Shown: one piece after another, positions 33,213 to 46,300 of the stretch
Numbering within the stretch: the stretch's first letter is position 1
Layout: every line of letters starts with the position of its first letter
NCBI GenBank assembly: GCA_029961685.1
Contig: JARWKL010000042.1
Coordinates: forward strand, 124,001-188,000
Direction of reading: 5' to 3'
DNA length: 64,000 nt
DNA from: Aristolochia californica
Lineage: Eukaryota; Streptophyta; Magnoliopsida; Piperales; Aristolochiaceae
The notes under the pieces: model-generated
What the model was told of the DNA's origin: nothing
The model's input: the letters and a program-made list of their open reading frames with translations, nothing else
The model's database searches: none
Translations under genes and position numbers: made by a program

Positions 33213-34340
33213 GGCAGAACAAGCATAACTAGATTGAAATTATCCAAATGTGTCAACAACTGAAGGCAAGCCAAGTTCCAACAAACTGTGATGGGATCTC
33301 CACATTGGTGTACCTAGAGAGTATTCTTTCATATTTGGTCCATGCTCTTGCACATCATCCATCATGTCCTAATATTGATGAATGCAAGGAAGTTTGGGCA
33401 TTTGAGCCAATTTACAGGTACAATTTATTCTTTAATTTATTTTTTATGGGAATGTACGAATGTTCTTTATTTTATTTTTTATGGGAATGTGTGAATGTTC
33501 TTTATTATTATTACTATTATTATTTTATTATTTTAAATTGATTATTCTTGCTATTATCACTATTATCATTTGTATTGTTAAAGTTGGTTGGTTCCTCTAA
33601 AAAGACTATATGAGCTTAGGTGACCTCTTCCCAACTAATAAGGATAGGATACTCTCTAGATGGAGCCAATGTCGGACTTCTCTTACACACAGCAATTGTC
33701 CTCAATTTTTAGGCTAAATGTAACTGTCTCTCTCACTCTTTCTCCTCCCACTCTCTTTGGTTCTCTGTTTTAGTGTCTTAGGTTTCTGAAGCCATTGAAA
33801 TATCTTCTTTCTTATTTAGTCCTCATTCAGATTTTAATGTTGCAACCAAACATGTCATGTGCTGCAATTTTACTTATTGAAAAGCAAAAGTTTTTTAGGA
33901 GTATGTTAAAACATATTTGTAAGTATATGGTCTAACTGTGTAATTTTCTTGAAGAATTGGAGGATGTTTTCCCTTCTCATTATGTTGACCTGACAATTTG
34001 AAAGTTAAGTCCATCTATTTTGTTACTAAATTTCTCTTCAAGGCAATTGCACCTGTTCCTTACGGCCATGTTGCATGGTTATGAAGAGGGGAAATCTGGG
34101 TTTAGTCCCAACAAAGACACCCTTCATGCAGTTGTCTCTATATTTCATAATATCAAGATTTTTGAAGATTATGCTGATGGGAAGAGTACGAAAATGTTGC
34201 ATGCAATTTGTGACTTAGGGCTGTCAATCACAAAACGTCGAATTTGTAAGAAGGATGATTTTACTGATTATACAACAACTTTTCCTCTACCTTCAGCACT
34301 TTATAAACCATTGGAGAAGAAAGAAGGTGACATCTCTGAG
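33213..34340 (+). pseudogene. PDS5-like pseudogene copy 2, last recognisable exons
   Basis: Exon about 33213-33417 reads IEIIQMCQQLKAS and YLVHALAHHPSCPNIDECKE up to a GTAC donor, with a stop near its start. Exon about 34041-34340 is fully open: QLHLFLTAMLHGYEEGKSG, then HAICDLGLSITKRR and LYKPLEKKEGDISE, followed by a GTGAG donor. The intron between holds an ATT-rich stretch and a 35-bp tandem duplication (ATGGGAATGT at 33446 and 33481). No later PDS5 exon is seen before 36000. Confidence 0.85.
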
Positions 34341-34413
34341 GTGAGCCTTTTCTGCATAATGAAATGTTCAGTCAATTAAAAATTAATATATGACTTCATT
34401 TTGTGAGAAAATC

Positions 34414-34810
34414 AGTTCAAGGGTATTTTGGTCATTTTTCATGTTCGGTTATTTTATGTTGTTGTACTCTTATTCTGCTTTAATATAGTCTATGTACACA
34501 TTTTAATATTCATAGGAAGTGTAGAATGGGAGGTATAAGGGAATAAATGATTTTATGTATAGAGGGTATTTTTGTAAAGTTATCATGGACTATCTTATAG
34601 TTGGTTTTTGTTGAAAAACAAGTACAGGGACATTTTGATCATTTTACCTTATCCTTATTTATATTTCTTGATGTAATCTTGTTCTACATGTCAAACTATG
34701 TCTATGGACCAAATGTCATGTAAAGAGGACACATAGAATAGGAGATATAGAGAATAAGGGTTTTCACTTAAAGTAAGGGTATTCTTGTAAATTGTACTCA
34801 ACACTGATTA
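34414..34810 (+). repeat. Degenerate tandem repeat of about 200 bp, then an LTR-like promoter region
   Basis: Two units (about 34414-34580 and 34618-34795) share AGGGTATTTTGGTCATTTT-like, AATAGGAG-like and AAGGGTATT-TTGTAAA-like segments. They are followed by TTATAAATAGAG at about 34807 and a pyrimidine-rich leader, a layout like an LTR, but I cannot place TG...CA ends or a target duplication. Confidence 0.5.
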
Positions 34811-35049
34811 TAAATAGAGGTGATGTGTATGTCCCCCAATGCAGTCACTTTCTCAAATATTTCCTCTATACTTTCTCTCCCTCTCATTCTCTCTCTTCAA
34901 ACCTCTTTCTTCTTAACTTTTTCAGTTCTCTTGAGTATCATCGAAGATCATGGATCAAATAAATTATCAAGACATTTTGCATTCAATGATGAAAAAAAAG
35001 TAAACCATTTTGCATTCACTAGTTTGATTTTTTTAAAGGTTTCTTAAAT

Positions 35050-35980
35050 TCTTAAATTTTTTATTGACTGTTAAATTACAATCCTACCCTAACTAGCTAA
35101 TTTAATCAAATATTCGGACAAGAAATATTCGATAGACATTAATTCTCAAATCAAATTTAATAAACATTCAAAACCTAAGTTCAAACTATAGAAAAATTAA
35201 ATTACAAAATGACGGATAACTCCCCTTCTCCTTCCTCTCACTCGGGCAGCAAAGGCTCGTTCTCACGGGTGTTGCAATTTCCAGAAATTGAGGGCTTAGG
35301 GTTGCAAGAGCAAGTGGCCGGAGGTAGAGATGACTCCGGCGAAGAAAGATAGAAACCCATGGATGGAGGTGATGTGGCGGACGACGGAATGGAGCCGAAG
35401 TCCTCTGATTGGCTTTCTCAAGTCTCAGTCGGAGTCGGAATAGCTCTGAAAATGGTCGAAAATGCAGAATCGGTTCCAGAGGAGCCCTCTCGGGTCACCT
35501 CTCGCCCTGGGGACCAGAAAATGGCAGCGTCGAAATCGCCACAATGGAGACTGTCTCAAGCTCTTCTCGGGTTTGTTCTCGGTTGCCGGATGGTGGAGGA
35601 CGACGGAGACGAACGGTCAAAGGCTGGAGGGAGACTCTCTCGAGCTCTCCTCTCCTTTCGCCGGTGGCTCCTCCTCCTCTGTCGAGTTGTCTTCCTTCCT
35701 TTTCAATACGATTTTGCCCTAAAAATCACATCCCCACTAATGGCATTTCTTTAAATATCTTCTTCTCCACACAAAATTCTCCTGAAATTCATTAATGAAA
35801 TCCATAAAAATCTTTTCAAGAAGAAATAAACACTAAAAGCAATGAAATATAATTTAGGATAGAAAAAATATGCAATATAAGCAGTGATTAATGCCAAATT
35901 CAATAAATGCACATTTCATGTGAAAACCGATAAATAACCACCTATAACACAATTATAAGGGTTATTCAATTATAATTAAC
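35050..35980. other. Unassigned stretch
   Basis: 35050-35210 and 35760-35980 are AT-rich. 35220-35750 is GC-richer with three overlapping open frames on the plus strand (86-131 codons). None resembles a family that I know, and the text has a gene-fragment look (serine- and proline-containing). It may be a host sequence between elements. Confidence 0.35.
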
Positions 35981-37322
35981 CTAGTTCTCATGTCAAAATC
36001 TGGCATCTATCATCACCTCACCAAACTTGGGCCACCTATTGATGAAGAAGATATTTCTTATACTAAGTGGTTAAAAAATGATACTTTGGTTATTAGTTGG
36101 CTAATCAACAACATGGTAGAACATGTCTCCAACAATGTTATTCATCTTGATACATCTAAACAAATTTGGGAGACATGTGCTAAGTTGTACTCTATCTCTA
36201 ACAACTTACACAGGCCATATGATATTCTCCAAAGAATTTTCAACACTAACAAGGATAAAATATTCATGAATATTTTGCTCGTTGTAGAGGCCTTTTTCAC
36301 GAATGGAAAATTGCTCAACCTACCTCCACGGATGTCTCTATCCAAGATAAGTAGAAAGAAGCCTTAGTCACTACCATTTTCCTTGCAAACATTAAGCCAT
36401 ATCTCGAAGTTACTGAAAGTCAACTTCTTAGCGGCTCTACTATTCCCACTTTTGACCATGTATGTGCCACATTACTCAGTATTCTACATGCTTCTTCTTT
36501 TATTGCTGAAGTATCACCCGCTATGTACTCCGGGCATAGGGGAACATCGACCGATCGTGGCTGAAGCCGTGGAGGAAATTATAGAGGAGGACGAGGAAGA
36601 AGTGGAAGAAATGGAAGAAATGGTTTTGTCAGAACCGATGGTAAGGAATGCAATCACTGTGGGAGATATGGCCACACCATAGATCTGTGTTATGACAGGG
36701 AATGCCCCAATATGGCCACACTATAGAGACATGTTATAGAACTCATGGCAAACCGAATTGGATGAAGGCTAATCAAGCCTTAGTAAGTGATACAGAGGAG
36801 GAGCAGTCAACCACATCAACAAAAAATAAAACCCTTACCAATGATGAGTATGACTTATTCCAGAAAATGAAAACACTGATGGTTTCTTCTCTAAGTTCCT
36901 CCTCAACTGCTACTGCCACCACCGCTTCAGGTATATTATCTACCTCCTCTTCATCCTGGATAATTGACTCAGGGGCCTTCGAGCATCTCACGTATAACAA
37001 AAATCTACTACACTAATTTTCTCCTTGTCTATCACATAAATTTATTACCATAGCCGATGGCTCTCAAACTAAAGTTCCCGGGAAAGGATCCACCTCTGTT
37101 ACACCATCACTTCCACTCACAGATATTATTTTTTTTCCTACTTTTCCCTTGAATCTTTTATTTGTTAGTTAGCTCACAAAATATTTTAATTACTCCATCA
37201 CCTTCTCGCCCACTTCTTGTGTATTTCGGGATCTTATAGCAAAGTAGGTGATTGGTGGAGGCCGTGAACAAGGGGAGCTCTACTACCTGGATGTGCCTAA
37301 AATAAATACCGTTTCAACTAGT
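35980..37322 (+). pseudogene. Copia gag, protease and pre-integrase remnant
   Basis: From about 35980 the frame reads PPIDEEDISYTKWLKNDTLV and ISWLINNMVEHVSNNVIHLD, a Copia gag, followed by a glycine/acidic-rich part, a remnant of CX2C-type sequence, then the protease box SWIIDSGAFEHLTYN at about 36950 and ELYYLDVP before integrase at about 37285. Stops at 36365, 36680 and 37015 break it. There is no 5' LTR or leader. It is interrupted by the Gypsy element at 37328 and resumes at 46918. Confidence 0.88.
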
Positions 37323-37779
37323 GAAACTGTTATGGTCCCGGACCATTGACATCGTGATTCGGCGAAGAGAGAAGTCGTCTAGTGATGTTGGGGTTAAACC
37401 AGGACGACCTGCTTTGCCTAGACGCCCTATGTTGGCGAGAAGGAGATGGAAGAAGGAGATAAGATCAGGCTCGTAGAGGGGAACCTGTACCCTTGGGTTC
37501 GTCAAGGAGAACACCGATCCTAGGGTTCTTTAGAGGAGAACGCCAATCCTTTTCTGAGTGAATTTAGACTTGTCTTCTTCAATTTTCGTGAGCCCTTTTA
37601 GAGGCTTACCACGCAAGAGAATTCGAAGGTCCAAATTACAAGAATGCCATTATGGCTAAAACACTCCTAACACTATAAATAAACCAAGTAAAATAAACAT
37701 ATTGGGTTATTAACTCAACCGCTTAACTCATCCGCGTCGTCTCTGAATGACTCGTCCAGCTATCGAGTCCACAACATCA

Positions 37780-38421
37780 ATCCCCCCCTGGAGACAGAGC
37801 TTGAAGGTGGGATAAGCTTGTCGAAACACTTCCACATCCTCCCATGTGGCCTCAGTTGCATCGGTGTTGGTCCACTGAACAAGGACCTCCCAACCGTTCT
37901 GGTGCTGTCAAGTACTCAATATAGTGGTTGGAGTGAGAAAAACATGCCCGTCATCAACCGAAGGTAAAAATGGAGCTGGAGGTGGTGCTGGCCCCTTGAA
38001 CAGCTTGAGAAGGGACACATGAAAAACATTGAGAAGCTTGGAATCGAGTGGAAGTTGCTGCTTATAGGCCACCTAGCCAACGCACTAAAGAATAGGGAAG
38101 GGCCCAAAATATTTAGGAGAAAGCTAGTGTCGACGTCCAGCAAGGGAATTTTGACGGTAAGGCTGGAGATGGAGCCACACTACATCACCCGGATTGTATT
38201 GAACATCCCGGTTTCGCTGGTCATAATATTCTTTCATACGAGTTTGAGCTTTCTGAAGGCATTGGACAACATATTGCAGCACTTGATCATGGTCCATCAG
38301 GGCTTAGTCAACAACATCAACTCTTGTGGAACCTGGAACATAGGAGAGCAAACACAGGGGTTCCCACCGGTATATGACCTGAAAGAGGGTAGCTTTTAAG
38401 GTAGTATAGAAAGACGTATTA
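37780..38421 (-). pseudogene. Gypsy integrase C-terminus and chromodomain-like tail
   Basis: On the minus strand this continues the integrase after the nested element (TTLKATLFQVIYR, then SPKYFGPF, LPLDSKLLNVFHVSLLKLFK) and ends with EVLVQWTNTDATEATWEDVE, the core of the chromodomain typical of chromovirus-type Gypsy elements. In-frame stops are present near 38080-38110. The purine tract and 3' LTR follow at once. Confidence 0.82.
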
Positions 38422-40176
38422 TAGCATGTTGGAATATATTATGTAATTAGGGTGGCACTGATGTAATTAGTTTACGTTTTTTGTCTCTTCTTCACTCTTA
38501 TAAGGGTAAAGGGTATAGTTATAATATTGGTAGTTTTGATATCTATAAATATACCTTATGGGGGAGGGTTTGTAAAATATCCATAACCTTTTATTCCTCT
38601 TGTTTTCTATCAATGTTTTTTTCTCCATGATCTAAATCATGGAGTCCTGAAAATCAACATGGTATCAGAGCATTGATTTTCATGACTCACTTCTATGGTT
38701 TTCAAGATTGAAAAAAAAAACCATTATTTGTTTTCTTTGCTCATATTGTTGTTTTGATTTTTGTCTTTTCTGGAACTTCATTTTACTTTTTATATTGTTA
38801 CTCTAGTTCTCTAGCCTCAAAATAATCTCATTATTTTGCTGGTGACGAAGGAGTTGTTTTTATATTTGGAAGTCCTCCACTGTCTCGCCCAGATTATTGC
38901 CATCAATTTGTTGATAATACAAGATCGCTACTAATTGATTCATGGCTGCTCTTCTATTTTCGGAAGTGCTCTCTGCCAGAAGTTACTAATAAATCATATC
39001 TTGGAAGTTTTTTGGAACTTAATCCATCAGTAGTAAATCCAACCTGGTAATCCGAAGCCCTCTGCTGAATCTGCACGGCTCTCTGTTGTCATGATCATTT
39101 ATTTCTGGACCATTGTTTTCATAGTTATTATTTTTTGTTGTTGCTATATCTCGTTGTTGTCTCACTTTGAAGCGAGTGGGGAAGAGTCGTCGGTTCTCTG
39201 CTTAGTTTGTTATCCTAAATTGTAATCTTGATCTTGATCTTGCTTCTGGTTTCCAGAAACTCCTCTACCATACGGTGTTTCATTGATATCCCGCTCTGTT
39301 CATAAGAGGGGACGATGACAACAGGTTGCAGCTAGAACAGTTGTTCCTTCGCTGCCTTATTCTTGCCTCTGCCGGGTTGAAGTTTTATCTTCGAATGTTA
39401 TCTTTGGAAAATATATCGTGATATCTGAAGCATGCGATTAGCACGGAAAATACTTTGGAAACTCTATGATGGATTGTTTTTTTAATCAGAAATATCTGGC
39501 ACACTTTCCGTTGGCTCGTCTCTGTGGCTACCGTTGCTACTGGTTGTCTGGTTTTTCATTCGGGATCCAGCACCGTGGGACAACTCTGCTGTTCCGCACT
39601 GTTGAGAACCAGAGAAGATGACTCCGTTGTGAGACTGCCAAGTAGTGTTTTTATTCATTGGATTATTTACTTTGTCGAGAATATTGTTTTCGGCGAGTCC
39701 TTTCTAGCGTCGGCAAGGGGAAGAAGAAGAAGTTCATCTCCCAAGTTGTTCGTCGTCGTGTGGGAGAATGAGTTGTTTCCCAATTTTGCTTCTACCGGAT
39801 TTTTCTACTTGCTTCATAAAAAATTATGGCGGTCAATCAAGAAGCATCTCTGTTGGATTTTTTGAGTCGTCTCTGCTATCTGCTCTGATTGGAGATCTCT
39901 TCATTTTTTGCCTGGTTGTTATCTTTCTGGATGTTGGATTATTTACGTTCTGTTGTGGTTCATCGATGTCCCACTCTGTTCGGAAACAGGGACGACGACT
40001 GCCTGATTTCTGCCTCTACCAAGAATTACAGTCTTGTTGCCGTTGTCAGAGAAGACGATATTATTCTGGTGTTTTGAAACTCTTCTGAGGCATCGACAGT
40101 AGCAATTGAAGCACTTTCCTCTCTTTCCACAAATTCGACCAGCCCTCATTTTCACTTTGACGCAACCTCTTCTCCC

Positions 40177-41163
40177 TTAATCCAAACTCTCTCCTTCCAC
40201 ATCCTTCTTCTTCTCCTCTCCTTCTCTCTTCTTCTTCTTCTTCCTCGTTGATCTAAAGTTCCTTTCATGTTCATGTTTCTCAACGCCAACAGAGACTGGG
40301 TTAGCCATGGCCCAATCAGGCTTGCCATGAAGTTTCCAGCATGTTGCCACAAGGTGGTTCTGACCACCATAGTAAGTGTAAAGTTGTGGCTCAGTACGTG
40401 AATTATTTGGACCCATTCGACCACCTCTATTTTCAGCCCCTCTCATATTTCGACCTCCTCTCATATTTCTGCCCCGTCTTCGGTATGATGAAGATGTACC
40501 CCGATTGCCGGAAAACAATGGCGATGGGGCATGAATAGGAGAAGGAAGGGATGTATCAGGTATCTGAAGTAATGTAGCAATAATGTCATCGAAGGATGGA
40601 AGAGTGGAAGAACTTAGAAGCTGAGTTTTTGCAACCTCAAGGTAAGGTTTAATATTCGATAAGCAAATGGCTGCTGCCAAAGCTTCTCGTTGTTGTTTAT
40701 GAACGGCAATATCAGTGGAGTATGGTTAAGCTATTTTCCATTCATGGAGATGGCCTCGGAATTGGGCCAAAAATTCGTGAATATTATCTCCATGTTTCGT
40801 ATGCAATATATTTTGTAAGACATCATATACTTTTTTTAATGAGGCAATACTTGAGTAAAGCTTAGCACGAGTATCCCATATGTCCTTGGGGGTTTCCAAG
40901 TGGACCACATTGTTGGCCACATGCTCTTCCATGCTATTGATGAGCCAACTTATCACCATGTAATCATTTTTAACCCACTTGTGGTAGGTCTCATCTTCTT
41001 CATCAATCGGAGGAGGAAATTTAATAACATGGCTTAAGAGGTCACGAGTAATAAGAACCCTCTGAACCGATTGTGACCAGCTCATGTAATTGGAGAGACA
41101 TCTTAGTGGAATCATAGTAATACGGAGTATATCACTCTTATTACTATTGTGTCCACTCTCCAT
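40177..41163 (-). pseudogene. Inverted Copia gag inside the 233-bp-LTR element
   Basis: Minus-strand frame 41163-40726 begins MESGHNSNKSDILRIT and has SWSQSVQRVLITRDLLSHVI, then ISWLINSMEEHVANNVVHLE and FLAQFRGHLHEWKIA, a nearly intact Copia gag N-terminal domain. A stop follows, and 40680-40177 continues with LSNIKPYLEVAKTQLL, an arginine/glycine-rich stretch (RRRGRNMRGGRNMRG) and CWKLHGKPDWAMANP. It is the same family as the fragment at 21237. Its opposite orientation shows a separate insertion or rearrangement; the borders (roughly 40110 and 41470) are not clear. Confidence 0.85.
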
Positions 41164-41499
41164 GATGAGTCAAGTCAAATGTGGAGGTCAGGGGAATGGG
41201 CCTTCTTCAAATAACAATTACTCAATGTAATTTGAATAACCCGTGGACCAAATCAGTCACCATAAAAGGAGAACAAGAACCAATTTCTTTCACGAGAGCA
41301 AGCACAAAATTATCAAAAAATTTGTGCCTTTAGCAAATGAGAATAAAATCCAGCCATCACTCAACTCCTCTTGTTTTCAAAAAAAAAGGAATTGAAGGTT
41401 GATGGTTAATCGCCGCACTGTTTGAAAACCAGTGCCACGGGGAAGAAGAAGCTACTATGGAAAAATTAAAAAGTACCTAAGTTAGGAAACTAGGTCATA

Positions 41500-42522
41500 A
41501 TCTCGTGCCGACCCGCGCCTGTTCCAGCCCAACCCGGATCAGGTTGAGTTAATCCAGCAACCCGAGCTTACTGCTTCTGCACCAGTATTCTGAGTTAACT
41601 CGGACCAAGTCACCCCGGTCTGAGTCAACTCGGACCGAGTCGACCCAACTTAGCCACTTATGTTTCTGCCTCGTTATACGGGTCTGGGTCACAAGGTTTA
41701 TACCTATTTTTTTCTATGAGTCGGCTATATTGGTTTGATATCTTACTCGGTTCTTTTTCTTCGACTGGATTATTATAGTGAATTATTACCCGAATTTGGT
41801 GCAACATCCTTATTTACTGATAGACTTATTGCGGACTATTTCATGTGTCCTTATTACTCTTAATAATTTATATTATTTACCAGTTATCCAATACTATACA
41901 ATTGCACATATGGTCCATGTTATTTGGACATTGGCCCATTTCCGCCGCTGTTATTGTGTCTCTTTGATTGAGACATTATTTCTGAAGAAAACTCCTCGGT
42001 TGCTTGCATAGAGTTCATCATTTGTTGATTGTTGTTGGCATTGGTTCATTTGATGCAAATTTTGAATTTCTAAGAAAAATAAAACACATGGTGGCCTTAG
42101 CATTGTATATTCCTCTTTACCCATTACCCATTACCCTTTGGCAGTCTTTCTCCTACCATCCTTTATTTGACTCTCACTTACCCTTATTGGCCAACCCTTT
42201 TAAAGCATTGCTTCTGTTGTCCCTTTTATTCATATGGGTGTTTAAAGTCCATTGAGACTTCTAATTGGTACCCGTGGGTCTTTTATCACCCTCTTGTGAA
42301 TGATAGGCATTACCAACTTTAGTGATTATTTTCTCTATATTCGTTCGAAATCCTTTGAGTTTGGTTTCAACTTATGTTTTATCACCCATTTTTACCTTTT
42401 GAGAGTTTGTATCCAGTTTCTTACTTATCCTTGGGACACCGTGATGGAGGAGATTATTACTACATTTATGTTATTTGGTTCAAGCTGGAATCACTGCCAT
42501 TACCTCGAAGCTTGAGGGAAGA
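41500..42522 (+). other. 3' internal region of the 233-bp-LTR element, non-coding
   Basis: 41500-41660 has short imperfect repeats of GAGTCAACTCGGACCGAGTC type. 41770-42510 contains plus-strand frames of 62-83 codons that do not resemble known proteins. The stretch ends at the polypurine tract. Confidence 0.5.
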
Positions 42523-42760
42523 TATTGGAATATATGATGTAATTAGGGTGGCACTGATGTAATTAGTTTATGTTTTCTGTCTATTCTTCACTCTTATTAG
42601 GGTGAAGGGTATACTTGTAATATTGGTAATTTTGATATCTATAAATATACCTTATGGGGAAGGGTTTTTAAAATGTCCATAACCTTATATACCTCTTGTT
42701 TTCTATCAATGTCTTTTTCTCCATGACCTAAATCATGGAGTCCTGAAAATCAACATAGCA

Positions 42761-45700
42761 ATACTCTGCCCACAGAAGCCATTCCACCCAATGCTTAGGA
42801 CGGCCACCCATAAAACACCTTAAATACATTTCAACCGTGTAATTAACCACTTCAGTTTGGCCATCAGAATGAGGGTGATAAGCCAAGGAAAATTTGACTT
42901 TGGTTCCACATAACCTGAAAAGGTCTCGCCAGAATTGTCTAGTAAAAACGGCATCCCTATCACTCACAATGGATTCCGGAATGCCATGAAGGCGAACAAT
43001 ATTGGAGAAAAACACTTGCACAATGATAGAAGCTGTATAAGGGTGATCCAATGGGATAAAATGGGTATATTTGGAAAATCAGTCTACCACCACAAAAAGG
43101 ATAGACTTGCCCGAAACCTTAGGGAGGCCCTCAATGAAATCCATAGAATTGTCAAACCAAACCTATGTGGGAAGATCGAGCGGTTGGAGAACACCCGCTG
43201 GACTTAAATGTTCAGCCTTGTTCCTTTGACAAACTTGACAAGTAGCCACATACTCTGCAATTACTAATTTCATACCCTCCAAATAAAAATCAACTCAAAT
43301 CCGATGTAACATTTTGTGAAGGCCCTCGTGAGTGCTATCATGATAAGATGATAATACCACTGCAACCAAGGGAGAATAGGAGGATAGGTAGGTGCGATGA
43401 TCATATAAAATGACATTGTCATGAAGGGACCATTTGGAAGGCAATTTCCCATCAGCAATTTGTTGATACAAGTGCTGGAGTGCTGGGTTGTGCTAGATTT
43501 CCATTTTGATGGAGTCAAGCAGGAGAGGTTGGGGATGACTGATGTCACAGATTTGTTGTGGTTCCTCTGAGCATCTTGAGAGAGCATCAGCCACTTTGTT
43601 CAAAGTACTTGCCTTATGTTTCACTGTAAAATCAAAACCCATTAGTTTGCTAATCCAATGTTGTTGTGGGGATGTGTAAATTCTCTCGCCCAACAAAAAA
43701 CTTCAAGTTGTAGTGATATGTGCGGATGATAAAAAATTTGCCCCACAAGTAAGGCCTCCAATGTTGAACTGCCTTTGCTAATCCAATGAGTTCTCGATCG
43801 TAGGCTGGCAATTTGTGATGGTGGTCTACTAGCTGATGACTGAAATAGGCAATAGGGCATTGGGATTGTTGAAGCACTGCCCCAATACCTCCTCCCAAAG
43901 CGTCACATTCAACCACAAATATGGCCTCAAAATCTGGTAGTTGTAGCACTGGAGCGGAAGCTAAAGCTTGCTTGAGTGCATTGAATGATTGGTTGGCAGC
44001 TTCATTCCACCAAAAGGCATTGCGTCTGAGAAGTCTTGTCAAAGGAGCAGCTAATGGACCATAATTGTGAATGAACTTTCGATAATAGCCAGCTAAACCC
44101 AAAAATTCCCTGAGTGCTGAAATGTTTCCCGGTTGGGGCCAATTGGTGATGGCCTGAATTTTCTCCGGGTCCATGGTCACCCCTGTTGCTGTAATGATGT
44201 GACCCAAATAGGCCACCTGAGGTCTTCCAAAAGAACACTTTGAACGTTTCAAGTAAAGATGATGTGCTCAAAGAAGTTGGAAGACAATACATAAGTCTTC
44301 TAAGTGTTGGTCCCAAGACTTGTTGAATATTAAATTATCGTCAAAGAAGACTAAAACGAAATTTCTGAAAAAGGCACTAAATACCTCATTCATCAAGGCC
44401 TGAAAGGTCGAAGGCGCATTGGGGAGACCGAAAGACATCACTACAAATTCAAAGTGGCCATGGTGGGTGCGGAATGTTGTCTTCTCAATATCCAGGGGAT
44501 ACATCCTTACTTGGTGATAACCCGACCACAAATTCAATTTAGTGAAAAATTGAGCACCATGTAATTCATCTAGTAACTCATCCCCTACAAGTATGGCAAA
44601 TTTTTCTTTGATCGTATTGGCGTTCAATTCTCTGTAGTCAACAGAAAACCTTCAAGTGTTGTCCTATTTCTTCACATGAAGTACCAGAAAGGAGAAAGGG
44701 GACCTACTCGATCGGATGAAGCCTTGCTCTAGCATAAGTTTACAGTGACGTTCAATTACATCCTTTTGTAGGTGTGGGTAACTATAAGGATGAACAACTA
44801 CCACCTCTGACCCAGCCTTCAAATAGATCCGATGGTCATAATGTCTCAAAGGAGGAAGACCGGACGGTTCCTGAAATAGGTCGGTAAATTCATCCAAAAG
44901 TTTGTTTGAAGTCTCTTGTTTGTGGAGTAAGTGTACATGTGCTGGAAAGTCAGCCTTACGGCCTTGTAACCGAACCTGGTGCCCTCCAAACTCAAAGCTC
45001 ATAGTCAAAGCTGCCAAATCCCACAAGATGGGCCCCAAGGTTTGCAGCCATTTGATTCCCAAAACCATGTCAAATACCGCTAATGGAATGATAAAAAATT
45101 CCGCAGAAATAAGGGTGTCAACAATAGAAAATATTACCGCCTTGCGGACCCCGTAGCTAGGAACCTTCTCCCCATTGGCAACAGAAATCGAAGCAATTAG
45201 TTGAGGTTGAATCTGAAGTTGTAAATGCTGGGCTGCAGTGTGACTCAAAAAATTATGAGTACTCCCTGAATCCACAAGTATTAGTAAGGGCTGACCTTGG
45301 ACTAACGCACACACTTGCATTGTCTTGGTAGACTTGATTCCGGTTATGGCATGTAACGAAATAGCTGGTTCTTCAACCTCAGCCGGCTCCACTTCTAATC
45401 CCTCATCTTCCTCATTCTCAACTTCCAACCAAAATAATTTTTTACATTGATGACCTTAAGTATATTGCTCATCACAATTGTAACATAATCCTTTAGCTCT
45501 TCGGTCTTCCATCTTGGCCTTGTTCAACTTCCGGATGAATTCCAGGGTGGAAGTACCGGTCTTAGTTGTTGTAGGATTAACGACAGCAACACTACCTCTC
45601 CATGGTTGGGCTGCTATGGTCAACCCAGAATTATTTTTTCCCCCTTGCCAATTTGACCTACATGCTTGAATATTTTGCTTGGCTTCCAATGCTCTGGCCA

Positions 45701-46300
45701 AATTCATGCTCTTGCTAGGTCTGTAGGGCCGAGGAGTTCCACTTCTAATCGTTGTGATTCGGTCAAATCGGCTGTAAACAGACCAACCTATTGGTCAACC
45801 CTCACAACCTTACTTGTCCGAGCCAATTTTTCTTGGAATTGTTTTTGGTACTACTCCACACATCCCATTTGTCTTAACTGCACTAAATCCCCCAATGGAT
45901 TGCTCTGGGCAAGTAGTCCAAACCAAATGGTGCACAACTCCTTAAATTCTTCCCAATCTAGACCCAGATTTTCCAGTTCTAGTTGATGGGCCCATAGCTG
46001 CGCTTCATCGAGCATGTGGAAGGAAATCAACCCCACCTTGTCTATTTCAGTCATTCTTTGGTTGAAAAAAAAATCACATCTATAAAGCCATATTAGAGGG
46101 TCTTCAGAACCATTGAAAATAGGGAAGTCCAGTTTTGTGTACCTTGGAACCGCCCCTACTCCTGGACTGTAACCCCCACCGTGTGTTGGATGCTCTGTGC
46201 GTCCAGCATACTGTTCGCCCTGTCTGTTCGAAGGGCCTCTTCCCCCTTCTCTTGATGGTGGATTTCTTCCAGAAAATAATTCATACATTCTATTAGTCAC
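42761..46300 (-). pseudogene. Gypsy gag-pol, minus strand, N-terminal to integrase
   Basis: In order on the minus strand: gag (46300-45851; FPIFNGSEDPLIWLYRCDFF), zinc knuckle (GLCYNCDEQYT near 45480), protease (LVDSGSTHNFLSHTAA near 45270), reverse transcriptase (KLNLWSGYHQVRMYP near 44540; VFFDDNLIFNKS near 44340, with the usual second Asp of FFDD kept), RNase H (FVVECDALGGGIGAVLQQ near 43900), the integrase core (IVSDRDAVFTRQFWRD near 42950) and AEYCY at the break. Frameshifts and stops occur at several points, for example near 45460, 44650 and 43500. Confidence 0.9.

Larger units (their letters stand above)
38427..42755 (+). mobile_element. LTR element with 233-bp LTRs nested in the Gypsy integrase
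   Basis: LTRs at 38427-38659 and 42523-42755 are the same length. A perfect initiator-Met primer site TGGTATCAGAGC follows at 38660 and a purine tract GCTTGAGGGAAGA precedes the 3' LTR. The target duplication TAGCA is at 38422-38426 and 42756-42760. The internal 3.9 kb has no plus-strand pol; it has a leader-like first part (38670-40100) and, on the minus strand, a Copia gag. It is therefore non-autonomous and probably relies on another Copia element. Confidence 0.92.

Noticed and set aside
35359..35795. Three overlapping frames that might be a host gene exon
   Set aside because: No family recognised, and no splice or stop pattern favours one frame; left as unassigned rather than called a gene.
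39524..40088. Plus-strand frames of 106-113 codons in the short-LTR element
   Set aside because: They overlap each other in different frames with no known motif; treated as leader sequence.
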